Positions 25,934 to 34,462 of a DNA stretch of 64,000 bases are shown piece by piece. The stretch lies in the NCBI RefSeq assembly GCF_029892965.1, contig NZ_JARXWN010000008.1, positions 62,001 to 126,000 of the forward strand. The letters are read 5' to 3'. The position numbers and the translations under genes are program-made. Source of the DNA: Dysgonomonas sp. PF1-14. GTDB taxonomy: Bacteria; Bacteroidota; Bacteroidia; Bacteroidales; Dysgonomonadaceae. The notes under the pieces were generated by a model that was not told the DNA's origin, did not search any database, and was given only the letters and a program-made list of their open reading frames with translations. Positions within the stretch are counted from its first letter, which is position 1. Each line of letters begins with the position of its first letter.

Positions 25934-26752
25934 CTATTTTATTCGCTTTATGTATTCTTTCATATCAGCCATATCATCTTCTAATAACTGCAACCGGCTG
26001 TAATATGTTTCATTGATGTTTTGCATTTTAGCTGAGAAATGCCATTCTGCATGGAATATATTGAATACTTCATCAGTATCTAAGTTGAAATTTGGATAAA
26101 GAGATTTTTCTATGCTATCGGATGTGCAAACAATAAAACCCTTTTCAAATCTATTCTTTACACGTTTTAAATATGCTGTACCCTCCCTGTCCACTACCAA
26201 ATAGACATGCTGATCTGGCATACTTTGCCATTCTGATGGCTCTAGTAACCTTACTATTACATAATCACTATCCTGAATAGTTGGAGCCATAGAAGATCCT
26301 TTAATCCTTACACAATAATTAGTACCCCGCTTTACCATATTGGCAGGAAGTTTAATTACACCAAGCTGCTCTATATGATCGGAGTTTACAGCTCCATGTC
26401 CAGCTGCTGCATATATATCTACAATAGGTATTTCAACTGTATCAATATCCCCAGCAAAGTCAATAGGTATTATATTGCTTTTGCCTTTCTCAGAAATATC
26501 TAATACTTCTCTATTCGATAATCCTCTACATGATGAAATGAATTCATCAACACTAACGCTTTCATCATATAACGCATCTAAAGGAATACTTCTCTTATTC
26601 AAAAATTGAATATAAGCTGTGTGTATAAATTTCTTTTCTCCATTCTCAAGCTGACTTATATCTCTTTGGGATAATCCAGTTGATTCATGGATATCCTTTT
26701 GTGTAAGATTCAATAGCAATCTAGCTTGCTTTAATTTATCGTATAACAACAT
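25934..26752 (-). CDS. Phage repressor (XRE helix-turn-helix + S24 peptidase)
   Basis: 272 residues. N-terminal helix-turn-helix (~5-60: ARLLLNLTQKDIHESTGLSQRDISQLENGEK). The C-terminal LexA/CI-like S24 domain (~110-225) has the catalytic Ser in GSSMAPTIQDSDYV and the Lys in GTAYLKRVKN. It should repress early phage genes and self-cleave on RecA activation after DNA damage. It is divergent from the Cro-like gene, with three matching operators in the 107-bp spacer. Confidence 0.9.
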   Translation of the reverse strand: MLLYDKLKQARLLLNLTQKDIHESTGLSQRDISQLENGEKKFIHTAYIQFLNKRSIPLDALYDESVSVDEFISSCRGLSNREVLDISEKGKSNIIPIDFAGDIDTVEIPIVDIYAAAGHGAVNSDHIEQLGVIKLPANMVKRGTNYCVRIKGSSMAPTIQDSDYVIVRLLEPSEWQSMPDQHVYLVVDREGTAYLKRVKNRFEKGFIVCTSDSIEKSLYPNFNLDTDEVFNIFHAEWHFSAKMQNINETYYSRLQLLEDDMADMKEYIKRIK

Positions 26753-26754
26753 TA

Positions 26755-26818
26755 TTCAATTTTTGAATGTTAATTATTCAAATAATGAATATTTATCTTG
26801 CGATATTCAATTTTTGAA
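26755..26818. promoter_or_regulatory. Three repressor operators TTCAANNNNNGAA
   Basis: TTCAATTTTTGAA at 26755-26767, TTCAAATAATGAA at 26777-26789 and TTCAATTTTTGAA at 26806-26818. Centres are 22 and 29 bp apart. The first touches the repressor start and the third overlaps the early promoter spacer. Confidence 0.8.
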
Positions 26819-26828
26819 TATATATTTG
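26798..26828 (+). promoter_or_regulatory. Phage early promoter
   Basis: TTG (26798-26800), 20-bp spacer, TATATTTG (26821-26828). Operator 3 lies inside the spacer, so repressor binding would block it. Confidence 0.7.
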
Positions 26829-26859
26829 TACCATATCAAGAACAAAAATAGGAATTAAT

Positions 26860-27078
26860 ATGGAAAAAGGAGATTATTCAGACAAAAAACAACATGGAGA
26901 TGCCGGGAGAATCGCCGCGTTAATCAATCCTATACGGGTTGAGAATGGTAAAGAGCCTTATTCTTTAAGAATGATCAATGCTATGCTGGATGGTAAGAGA
27001 ACCATGCCTGAATATGTAAGAGGAATAGTTGATAAATACTATTTACTACAAGACGAACTAAAATCGGTACTGATATGA
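26860..27078 (+). CDS. Cro/Ner-like DNA-binding protein
   Basis: 72 residues. DAGRIAALINPIRVENGKEPYSLRMINAMLDGKRTMPEYVR reads as a lambda-repressor-type helix-turn-helix with an insertion. As the first gene of the early operon, opposite the repressor, it is the likely lytic-switch partner. Confidence 0.65.
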   Translation: MEKGDYSDKKQHGDAGRIAALINPIRVENGKEPYSLRMINAMLDGKRTMPEYVRGIVDKYYLLQDELKSVLI

Positions 27079-27239
27079 AAAATTTTAAATACAAAAATTG
27101 GCTCTGTGAATGGGATGCTGAAAATCAGCAATACAATTTGTACACCCCCTCTGAGCTAGAGCAACCGAAGAGTTTTAGAGATGTAGAAATAGAATGTCAG
27201 ACAATCGAACAGTGTAAAGAATTTATAAAAAACTATTAA
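27075..27239 (+). CDS. Small phage early protein
   Basis: 54 residues (MKNFKYKNWLCEWDAENQQY...), overlapping the previous stop by ATGA. Aromatic-rich; not recognised. Supported by tight packing in the early operon. Confidence 0.6.
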   Translation: MKNFKYKNWLCEWDAENQQYNLYTPSELEQPKSFRDVEIECQTIEQCKEFIKNY

Positions 27240-27243
27240 GGCT

Positions 27244-27438
27244 ATGAATGCAAAAGATTTAAGAATGGAACAGGTGTATCTCTGTTCGGATGGTCAAAAG
27301 ACAGCTCATATGTACTACTATGGAATGAGCGAGGACAAATATATGTTTATCCCATGTCATCCGGTAAAAAAGCATTTCTGTGGAAGCCCTTGCAAGCTGG
27401 AAGAGAAAGAAGTAACCAAATTAATACGAGCAATATAA
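27244..27438 (+). CDS. Small phage early protein
   Basis: 64 residues with Cys and His scattered (CSDGQ, PCHPVKKHFCGSPC), possibly binding a metal. Not recognised. The stop overlaps the next ATG. Confidence 0.55.
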   Translation: MNAKDLRMEQVYLCSDGQKTAHMYYYGMSEDKYMFIPCHPVKKHFCGSPCKLEEKEVTKLIRAI

Positions 27439-27692
27439 TGAGCTACAATAAGAAAGAATTTCTTCTTCCTGATAGTCATAGAAGCATGGCTTGTTATCAT
27501 GCAAAAATAGAAGAAGACAACGCAATGAAGCTTACTATTCATGACTGTAATAAGTCCATCAGGTTACATAATGACCTGAGTAACCCTGAAGAGGTTAAAG
27601 AAGCTTTGGATAAGCTAGGGAGTTTGGCTAAAGGAATTGCACAGCTGAGAGATCATATATTAATAAATTATTACAAGAAAAATAACCAATAA
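27438..27692 (+). CDS. Small phage early protein
   Basis: 84 residues from ATG 27438 (MSYNKKEFLLPDSHRS...). The start is chosen for the ATG overlapping the preceding TAA. The C-terminal half is helical. Function unknown. Confidence 0.6.
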   Translation: MSYNKKEFLLPDSHRSMACYHAKIEEDNAMKLTIHDCNKSIRLHNDLSNPEEVKEALDKLGSLAKGIAQLRDHILINYYKKNNQ

Positions 27693-27705
27693 ATAAAACT
27701 GTATT

Positions 27706-28350
27706 ATGGACAAAGCATTAGATCAATACACAGCAGAGGAGCTTCAGGCTATGCTGTATCACAAACAAAAAGAAGCTAAAGAGCAGGCTCGCAAAGAACG
27801 TGAAGAGTATGAGAAGTATATCAATGATACTACATCGGATATCGTTAAGGACGCTTTAGAATTGAATGGCTTAATGAGAGTGTTTTTTGATAGTACCACA
27901 ACCAAACTATCAAATATGCGAGATAAGCTAAATACTTATGGCGAAATCAAATCTACTTCAAAAGGAGGCTTTCATCGGGTTAGCAAAGATGGTAAACATA
28001 AAATCGTGTACAGATACAGCACTATATGTGCCTGGGACGAACGTGCTGAGAAAGCAGAAGGTTTGCTCCGTGAGTTCCTGACAGATTTTGTCAAAAAAAG
28101 AGATATCAAAATGTATAACGTTGTTTCTGCTCTTCTTGAACGAAACAAAGAAGGTAACCTGGAATATTCTCGCATACAATCGCTATACAGCCAGGAGAAT
28201 GAGTTCGATGATCCACGCTGGAGAGAAGCGATCCGATTATTTAAAGAAAGCTTTCGCCCGGTTGATTCAAAGATGCGTATTGAGGTATATCAACGGAATG
28301 AGACATCCGGCAAATGGGAACCGATATCACTTAACCTCTCAAACTTCTGA
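27706..28350 (+). CDS. DUF3164-like phage protein
   Basis: 214 residues. A charged helical N-terminus (~15-45) is followed by a conserved core (SDIVKDALELNGLMRVFFDSTTTKLSNMRDKL, YGEIKSTSKGGFHRVSKDGKHKIVYR) that resembles DUF3164, a family typical of Mu-like early regions. Its role is not known; the context next to the transposase suggests DNA metabolism. Confidence 0.7.
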   Translation: MDKALDQYTAEELQAMLYHKQKEAKEQARKEREEYEKYINDTTSDIVKDALELNGLMRVFFDSTTTKLSNMRDKLNTYGEIKSTSKGGFHRVSKDGKHKIVYRYSTICAWDERAEKAEGLLREFLTDFVKKRDIKMYNVVSALLERNKEGNLEYSRIQSLYSQENEFDDPRWREAIRLFKESFRPVDSKMRIEVYQRNETSGKWEPISLNLSNF

Positions 28351-28353
28351 TAG

Positions 28354-28632
28354 ATGCAAAGATTCGAATTGACATTCAATGTTGTAGTGGAGACTGAGGT
28401 ACCTATATCCAAAGAGATCAGCCTGGACTTTAACGAATATAGCGAACTGGTAACAAAAGCTACTGAAGTGAACCATGAGGAGCGAACCATCCATGTCGAT
28501 AAGATTGATGAGAATGACAGTGACGAGATCAACGAGATGCTATTTGCCTGTTTGCCTCCTTCAGTGACTAAGAACTGTGTGAGTGTCTCTTACACCAATA
28601 TCAAACTGAAAAGTTTAGACTTAATACCCTAG
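28354..28632 (+). CDS. Phage early protein of unknown function
   Basis: 92 residues, acidic, beta strand at the N-terminus (RFELTFNVVVETEVPI). Not recognised. It lies 3 bases after the DUF3164-like gene and just before a hairpin and the transposase gene. Confidence 0.55.
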   Translation: MQRFELTFNVVVETEVPISKEISLDFNEYSELVTKATEVNHEERTIHVDKIDENDSDEINEMLFACLPPSVTKNCVSVSYTNIKLKSLDLIP

Positions 28633-28641
28633 CATGGAGCA

Positions 28642-28664
28642 TATCGGGGATCGTTACCCCGATA
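28642..28664 (+). promoter_or_regulatory. Hairpin leader of the transposase gene
   Basis: Perfect 8-bp stem TATCGGGG (28642-28649) / CCCCGATA (28657-28664) with an outer ACCCTA/TAGGGT pair (28626-28631, 28663-28668) competing at its base. No T-run, 27 bases before the transposase ATG. Confidence 0.55.
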
Positions 28665-28690
28665 GGGTTCAAAAATAGAAAGATACAATT

Positions 28691-30859
28691 ATGGGAGCAT
28701 TTCAATTACATACATCAGGACGCTTATTAGTCAACAAAGATGCTTTGTTGCTTAATAGGGTTTTTACTGAAGCTTCATATCGAAATCAGAAGAGTAAAGG
28801 ACGGTTTGAAGAATATGATAATGATGGAGCGAAGTGGGTCTATATAGATAGCTTAACAGATGTATCTCGTGAGAAAGTAAAACGAACATTCACCAAACTA
28901 TCAGGAGAATATTCACAACTATTACAGTCGATGGATGATTCCGGGATGGATTGTGTTCCTACTGCAATAGAATTCACAGCAGAAACCCTGCAAATCAATG
29001 AGCCGTTTATCCGATCAGCCATTGAGACCTATATGAATTCCCATTATAGTGTATATACCTGGGCTTATCTCGATGCCGGGTTGCACTCCGATAGTGTGAA
29101 AGGATATAGCAAACAGTGTGCCCTGGTACAATGGATTGCTGATTTTGTGAATAAAATAGAAGCCAGCGAAGCCGATACGAAGCGTTGTGAACGACTGATA
29201 CGAAGCTTTAGGATGAATCTACTGACAGCCATCACAGATATAGAGCTGGAGATAAAGATACCGACATCAGAAACCCGCTTTAATAAGTGGTTTGATGATA
29301 TATTGAAGCAAATGCGATCCGAAATGGAACCGGTCGATATTATTCAGATCAAGCGACAAAATAACAGCAACAGAGCAAAAATAACTCCTGAGCAACAAAA
29401 GATAGCTGAGTTTTTCCAAATCAATGGTACCAATATGAGCGTGGCTCAGGTATATAAGAAATGGATCACATGGGGCAAACGTAACGGCTGGTGGCTGAAT
29501 GAGAACGGAACGTTCGATCCTCCAACAGAAGGAAGGCTCTACCAAATACTCAGACCACTGAAGAACCAGCATAAACAAGCCAAAACCGATGCTATTACTT
29601 ATCGTGCCGAGTCGGTACCAAGTATTTCACGTATGCTACCTGAGAAGAAAAACCATGTATGGGTGATCGATGGTACGGCTCACAATGAGAATGTGAAATA
29701 TGGCAGTAAAGTCAGACAGCATGTATATGCTATAAAAATAGCAGATGTCGGTACGCTTCGCATGGTGGGTGCTACTTCCCTGATCGGAGTTCGTGAGCCC
29801 TTCGTGGCACTTAAAGAAGCGATCCTGATGGGTATTCGTGAAACCGGATATAAACCGGCAATGATACAATGTGACCGGGGACCGGCATGGCAGGAACTGC
29901 AAGCCTGGTGTGGTGAGAATGATATTAAACTATATCCTTCCATCGTGGGTAATGCCCGTGCAAAAACTATTGAGAGCATATTTAATATGTGTGACAATGA
30001 TATTACACGCTTCCTGAAAGGGTTTAGTGGAATGAATCGTACAGCATTGCACCTGAATTCAAGAGCATCGGAAAGAAGAGAGAATCAAGGTAAACAAAAT
30101 GCTCGCAGTGCATCCATTGTTATGGACTGGATAAAGGATAAAGGGCTCAAGCTATGGAATGAACGTGTTATTGAGCAGCTGGAGGGCAAAGAATGCAACA
30201 AAACCCCGTATGAACTATGGGAAGAGAAAGAAAGCTATGTGCCTAAATTGAGCTATATACAGCTTTGCCAGCTATGTGGAACCCTACACAAAAAGAAATT
30301 GACCATTGCCGGCTTGGATATACAGCATAGCAATGAGAGCTATACTTACTTTCCTCCGATTAAAACCAGTGAAGAAAGAGCTGTTGCAGAAAGGATATTC
30401 TCTCATGTTCCCATGGATGCACAAACTACAAACCGCCTGAGCATATATATCCTGAACGGAGGCGAACCGGCACCGGTGTTTGACCATGAAAACAGATATC
30501 TCGGAGTATGGACTTTGAAAGAACGTACAGCTTATATAGCTGAGACCAAAGAAGAAAAAGAATTGCTGGATAACTACATAGCACTCCAATACAGAGTAGA
30601 ACAATCAGCCAAAGATCATAATACCGGCATACTCCAGTATATCGAAAAGCATCCGGACTATGAGGCTATTGTAGAGCTGGGAGAAGAAATGCTAACAGGC
30701 AAACACAGACCATATACAGGTAGATATGACAAATCTGAACTGCTTGAGGAGGAGATATCAGCCAAAGCAAATGATATACCGGCATATCAGGAAGAAATCT
30801 ATAAGGAACTTGTGGATCCTGATACTGGTGAGATAATCAGAATCAAACTAAATCAATAA
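28691..30859 (+). CDS. Mu-type DDE transposase
   Basis: 722 residues, close to MuA size. The RNase-H-fold catalytic core shows Asp in HVWVIDGTAHN (~325), Asp in MIQCDRGPAWQEL (~396) and Glu in NARAKTIESIFN (~430), the DDE triad. The N-terminal ~230 residues would carry end-binding domains, and a beta-barrel/C-terminal region interacts with MuB. It cuts and joins phage ends during replicative transposition. Six bases separate it from the MuB-like gene. Confidence 0.93.
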   Translation: MGAFQLHTSGRLLVNKDALLLNRVFTEASYRNQKSKGRFEEYDNDGAKWVYIDSLTDVSREKVKRTFTKLSGEYSQLLQSMDDSGMDCVPTAIEFTAETLQINEPFIRSAIETYMNSHYSVYTWAYLDAGLHSDSVKGYSKQCALVQWIADFVNKIEASEADTKRCERLIRSFRMNLLTAITDIELEIKIPTSETRFNKWFDDILKQMRSEMEPVDIIQIKRQNNSNRAKITPEQQKIAEFFQINGTNMSVAQVYKKWITWGKRNGWWLNENGTFDPPTEGRLYQILRPLKNQHKQAKTDAITYRAESVPSISRMLPEKKNHVWVIDGTAHNENVKYGSKVRQHVYAIKIADVGTLRMVGATSLIGVREPFVALKEAILMGIRETGYKPAMIQCDRGPAWQELQAWCGENDIKLYPSIVGNARAKTIESIFNMCDNDITRFLKGFSGMNRTALHLNSRASERRENQGKQNARSASIVMDWIKDKGLKLWNERVIEQLEGKECNKTPYELWEEKESYVPKLSYIQLCQLCGTLHKKKLTIAGLDIQHSNESYTYFPPIKTSEERAVAERIFSHVPMDAQTTNRLSIYILNGGEPAPVFDHENRYLGVWTLKERTAYIAETKEEKELLDNYIALQYRVEQSAKDHNTGILQYIEKHPDYEAIVELGEEMLTGKHRPYTGRYDKSELLEEEISAKANDIPAYQEEIYKELVDPDTGEIIRIKLNQ

Positions 30860-30864
30860 ATATT

Positions 30865-31833
30865 ATGGTAAAAGTAACTATTTCAGAAAAGCAATCCGGA
30901 TTGAGAGACCGCCTTAAAACTCTCATGGATAAAAAGAATTTGAAGTCATCGGAGATCGCTCGCATTACTGGGCGTTCTGAAGGAACCATCTCGGAACTAT
31001 TGAGAGATAAGAAAGCATTCAGCGATAAGCTTCTGAATGTGATCTATGATTCGCTAAAGGACTACATGGGTGAAGATAACCTGGTATCTACACGCCAAAA
31101 GAATAAGATATGGAACATTGCTCAAGCCGGTAAAACAATGAGCGATATGCGTTTGATAGTCGGTAACACCGGTGTGGGCAAAAGTACAGTGCTTCGCAAA
31201 TTCGCAGAAGAGAACGAATGCTGCTGGTATATCAAGATTGACCGCAAAGAAATGACATGGAACCGCTTTTTATTCCGTATGGCTACTGAAATGGGCATCA
31301 AACTGGATAAGAACCGCAAACGCTTCTCTACTTCGTTCCTTCTCGATCAGATTATCCTGATGGTAGAAGAAAAAGCAGATATGAACCCTCAAGTGATCAT
31401 CGATGAGAGCGAAGTAGCAAAGAACTCATTTTATAAGGAGTTTAAGAATCTGCGAACCGCTACTGAAGGACTTTTGAGTATCGTTATAGCCGGTATTACT
31501 GATGTGATCAATAAGATAGGTAAAATTGCCGGGCTTGAGTTTAAAACATACCAATCGGCTAGTGGCTATGCTTATCGTTGGTACCCTACCAAAGAGAATA
31601 GTAACCAATACACCACATTTGCTCGCCGTATATCCATTTTCAGAATAGACAATATCAGCACGGAGGATATAGCCAGCTTCTGCGTAGATAGGGGCATTAC
31701 AAACAAAGCTGTTATCAAACTGGCATGTGAACGCTGGTGGAACTACGAAGAGCCGGACAAAGCCTTTAAACGTGCTGAACGCATGGGGATCAATTTATCG
31801 AATATCACAGTTGAAGAATTTGAAGTATTGTAA
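30865..31833 (+). CDS. MuB-like AAA+ target-selection ATPase
   Basis: 322 residues. An N-terminal helix-turn-helix (~10-60: KSSEIARITGRSEGTISELLRDK) is followed by Walker A GNTGVGKST (~95-103) and a Walker B region VIIDESEV (~175). MuB polymerises on target DNA and delivers it to MuA. Placement directly after the transposase is the standard Mu order. Confidence 0.9.
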   Translation: MVKVTISEKQSGLRDRLKTLMDKKNLKSSEIARITGRSEGTISELLRDKKAFSDKLLNVIYDSLKDYMGEDNLVSTRQKNKIWNIAQAGKTMSDMRLIVGNTGVGKSTVLRKFAEENECCWYIKIDRKEMTWNRFLFRMATEMGIKLDKNRKRFSTSFLLDQIILMVEEKADMNPQVIIDESEVAKNSFYKEFKNLRTATEGLLSIVIAGITDVINKIGKIAGLEFKTYQSASGYAYRWYPTKENSNQYTTFARRISIFRIDNISTEDIASFCVDRGITNKAVIKLACERWWNYEEPDKAFKRAERMGINLSNITVEEFEVL

Positions 31834-31835
31834 TT

Positions 31836-32090
31836 ATGGGAGCAACAATAAGTAATGAAAGATCGGCACAACTAAAAAACGAAGCAATGACACGGATGCG
31901 ATGGCGGTTGTGGTTCGCATTCAGAGATAGCAAGTATGATCAGTTTAAGCATGTGTACAAAGGGAAAGTTTATCCCCACTATGCTAAAATAAAGGAGTAC
32001 TGCTTGAGACACTGGGGCAAAGAGATTAAGGATATGGGTTATAACGAGCTATCCAACAGAATCTCAATAGTATTGAAATGGAAAGATTAA
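31836..32090 (+). CDS. Small phage early protein
   Basis: 84 residues, basic and aromatic (TRMRWRLWFAFRDSKYDQFKHVY..AKIKEYCLRHWGKEIKDM). Not recognised; it might correspond to part of a GemA-type regulator, but this is weak. Confidence 0.55.
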   Translation: MGATISNERSAQLKNEAMTRMRWRLWFAFRDSKYDQFKHVYKGKVYPHYAKIKEYCLRHWGKEIKDMGYNELSNRISIVLKWKD

Positions 32091-32107
32091 CATAAAAAGT
32101 AAACCGT

Positions 32108-32347
32108 ATGCCTAAAAAGATTAAAGATGATCGTGTTAGGCAAGGCAAGATAAACCGCAATAATGAGATTCGCAAATACTTCGAGAAACTATATAACGAA
32201 GGTTACCGGTACGAAGTGATTGAAGAAAAAATAATTCTCAAGTGGGGGCTTGGTTCCAGCACGATCAATATGATTATCAATGAAAGCTACGGAAAATATA
32301 CCAAAAAGTCAGATACACCGGATGATAGACAATTAACTCTATTCTGA
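32108..32347 (+). CDS. Small HTH-like phage protein
   Basis: 79 residues. IRKYFEKLYNEGYRYEVIEEKIILKWGLGSSTINMIINES has a helix-turn-helix-like pattern that could fit a middle/late transcription activator (Mor-like). Unconfirmed. Confidence 0.5.
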   Translation: MPKKIKDDRVRQGKINRNNEIRKYFEKLYNEGYRYEVIEEKIILKWGLGSSTINMIINESYGKYTKKSDTPDDRQLTLF

Positions 32348-32349
32348 TA

Positions 32350-32394
32350 TCCTATAATGGTTCACAGCCGGGTTCGATTCCCGGCATAGGAACA
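32350..32394 (+). ncRNA. tRNA-like acceptor/T-arm minihelix
   Basis: TCCTAT (32350-32355) pairs with ATAGGA (32386-32391). The T-arm is canonical: CCGGG-TTCGATT-CCCGG (32368-32384). Only 11 bases (ATGGTTCACAG) replace the whole D and anticodon arms. It sits in the 77-bp spacer between two early genes. It is either a deleted tRNA relic or a functional minihelix; a normal tRNA is excluded. Confidence 0.55.
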
Positions 32395-32424
32395 AAACCA
32401 ACTAAATCAATTAAATATTAATCT

Positions 32425-33057
32425 ATGGCAAAAAAGAGAATTTTCAGTATTGATGCTTTGAAAAAGAAAAAGTATCAGTCTTTGGAGCTGGATCCATACT
32501 ATGCCGAACTGATGGGGATACCTGAGCGGATTCTGATGGTTATCATGTATGGTGAAAGTGGATCCGGGAAGTCAGTGTTTGCTCTCAAGTTTGCGGAATA
32601 TTTTGCTAATGTCTTTGGCAAAGGCTTCTACAACTCCCATGAGGAGGGTGCAAATAAAACTATCCAGGATCGAGTGAATAACTTCGATATTAATGCAAAG
32701 CGTTTGTGGATAGCTGACTGTTATAGCTTTGAGGAGATGTGCGATCATATCCAGCGAACCTACTGCAAACTGATTGTAATCGATTCTGTAAAGTATATGA
32801 GCTTCACTATTGCCCAGCTCAAGGAACTTCGCGAACGCTTCGCAAAAAGACAATTGACCATTGTTATGGTTGATTTTGGATCATCGAAAGGAAGCCCGGC
32901 TAGTGGTAAGGATCTTATTCACGCTTCAGATGTAAAAATGTATTTCAAAGATGGACGTGTACACTCTATCAGTAGATATTTGGATAAACCAGTAGAAAAG
33001 CAACTGTTTACTCCTCAATCGACAAAGAAACAACCAACCTTATTTGACCATGTATAA
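32425..33057 (+). CDS. RecA-fold ATPase
   Basis: 210 residues. Walker A GESGSGKS (~44-51), Walker B KLIVIDSV (~118), and a sensor-like IVMVDFGSSKG. The chain ends in QPTLFDHV. It resembles AAA/RecA-like phage ATPases used in recombination or DNA handling; the specific role is unknown. Confidence 0.75.
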   Translation: MAKKRIFSIDALKKKKYQSLELDPYYAELMGIPERILMVIMYGESGSGKSVFALKFAEYFANVFGKGFYNSHEEGANKTIQDRVNNFDINAKRLWIADCYSFEEMCDHIQRTYCKLIVIDSVKYMSFTIAQLKELRERFAKRQLTIVMVDFGSSKGSPASGKDLIHASDVKMYFKDGRVHSISRYLDKPVEKQLFTPQSTKKQPTLFDHV

Positions 33058-33283
33058 AGTAAAAGTAGTTATCTCATATCCTGGGACAAATAGTAAAGGA
33101 TATATGGAGGGTGTATTTATCCCTAAAGGGGATGATTGTAGCATCGATAAGATAAAAAAACAATGTGATGCTTACATAAGAAAAAATATAAAGGTATCAG
33201 GGCTTGATCGCAAAGATCTTGTATTGAAAATAACCTGTACCAAGTTGACAACCGACTTCGTGGTATGCGAAGATAAAGAATGA
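33050..33283 (+). CDS. Small phage early protein
   Basis: 77 residues from ATG 33050 (the frame is open to a TTG at 33044). It overlaps the ATPase gene by 8 bases. beta-alpha pattern (YKVKVVISYPG...); function unknown. Confidence 0.55.
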   Translation: MYKVKVVISYPGTNSKGYMEGVFIPKGDDCSIDKIKKQCDAYIRKNIKVSGLDRKDLVLKITCTKLTTDFVVCEDKE

Positions 33284-33295
33284 AAGGAGGGTATA

Positions 33296-33724
33296 ATGTT
33301 GCGTGAAGAGGATAAAGCCTTACTATCAATGGCTAAAGAAGAGGCTCGTACAAAAAGTATCGACCAATTGACTGAGCTGTATAATAAATCGAACGAAAAA
33401 GACTTAGATATAACCAAGCTAGAACTTGTTTTGCATAATGCTTTTGAGCATGGTGTATATTGGAGTAATCTAAAACATAAACAAGAACTTGAGTTAGAAA
33501 AAAAGAAGTCTTTAGATAGTGGAGTTTGGCTAGCAATAACAGAATTTGCTTTCTATGGCGAAGCCAAACAATTACTTCCTGGTGTAATTAAAGCAATGGG
33601 GTTTTCTTATGATGAATGTATTGCATTGATGCTTGATTGTGATTGCAATAACGATGTATTGGAGCCTATTATCAATGAGATATTTGGTGTTGATGATTGT
33701 GATACTGATCTAACAGAAGAATAA
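33296..33724 (+). CDS. Phage early protein of unknown function
   Basis: 142 residues, helical, acidic C-terminus. Unusually for this group, a strong Shine-Dalgarno AAAGGAGG (33283-33290) precedes the ATG by 5 bases. Not recognised. Confidence 0.6.
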   Translation: MLREEDKALLSMAKEEARTKSIDQLTELYNKSNEKDLDITKLELVLHNAFEHGVYWSNLKHKQELELEKKKSLDSGVWLAITEFAFYGEAKQLLPGVIKAMGFSYDECIALMLDCDCNNDVLEPIINEIFGVDDCDTDLTEE

Positions 33725-33726
33725 TT

Positions 33727-33927
33727 ATGAATCAAACAGATCAAAAGAAAGTGCTGGATACCGGCTTTACTATTTTTCGCAGGCAAAATGAGCCGAAACC
33801 AATTATTAAGTGCCTGACATTGGAGCATCCTTATGCCTGGCGAAAATTCGAGGAATTTGAAACAAAAGCAGCTCGTGACAGGAGAATGACTGAGTTGCTA
33901 AAGAATAAAAAACATATTGAAGATTAA
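33727..33927 (+). CDS. Small phage early protein
   Basis: 66 residues (MNQTDQKKVLDTGFTIFRRQNEPKP...), 2 bases after the previous stop. Function unknown. Confidence 0.55.
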   Translation: MNQTDQKKVLDTGFTIFRRQNEPKPIIKCLTLEHPYAWRKFEEFETKAARDRRMTELLKNKKHIED

Positions 33928-33932
33928 CCCCT

Positions 33933-34076
33933 ATGAAAGCAAATGAGTCGATTGTCAAATGGGATGTGTTCTTTACTTGGATAGGTATCATTGTCCTTGC
34001 CTTTGGGTTTTGGACTTTGCTGATATATGGGACTCTTCGATTTCTTTCCTGGATAACTAAACTAATTGGACTATGA
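33933..34076 (+). CDS. Small membrane protein
   Basis: 47 residues with one long hydrophobic span (~12-42: FFTWIGIIVLAFGFWTLLIYG) and an amphipathic tail. It could be a small accessory membrane protein. The stop overlaps the next ATG (ATGA at 34073-34076). Confidence 0.6.
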   Translation: MKANESIVKWDVFFTWIGIIVLAFGFWTLLIYGTLRFLSWITKLIGL

Positions 34077-34444
34077 TTATTGCTGTTGATTTTGATGGAA
34101 CCCTCCACACTGGAAAATATCCGAATATTGGAGAAGTCAGACCTGGAGCTGTTGAGTATATGCAAAAACTAAAACAGGAAGGGCATTATTTAATATTATG
34201 GACTTGCAGAGAGGGTGACCATCTGACTGAAGCAATAAACTGGCTAAAAGAATTTGATATTCCTTTCGATAGAGTAAATGACCATGAGCCGAAAAATAAA
34301 GCTCAGTATGGAGGTTCCACACGCAAAGTGTTTGCGGATGTATATATAGATGACAGGCAAATCGGGGGGCTACCCAGCTGGGAGGAAATATATAAATATA
34401 TTCTGCATCTGGTATGGGATGGTGAGACCGGGTTCTGTTGGTAA
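34073..34444 (+). CDS. HAD-superfamily hydrolase
   Basis: 123 residues. Motif I IAVDFDGTLH (DxD) at the N-terminus, a motif II-like LWTCREG (~43-49), and the later acid pair YIDDRQIG (~91-98). It matches short BT0820-type HAD phosphohydrolases; a nucleotide phosphatase role fits the neighbouring MazG-like gene. Confidence 0.75.
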   Translation: MIIAVDFDGTLHTGKYPNIGEVRPGAVEYMQKLKQEGHYLILWTCREGDHLTEAINWLKEFDIPFDRVNDHEPKNKAQYGGSTRKVFADVYIDDRQIGGLPSWEEIYKYILHLVWDGETGFCW

Positions 34445-34462
34445 AAATAAAAGATAAAAATT

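Noticed and set aside
32350-32394. A functional tRNA gene
   Set aside because: The D and anticodon arms are absent; only acceptor and T-arm remain.
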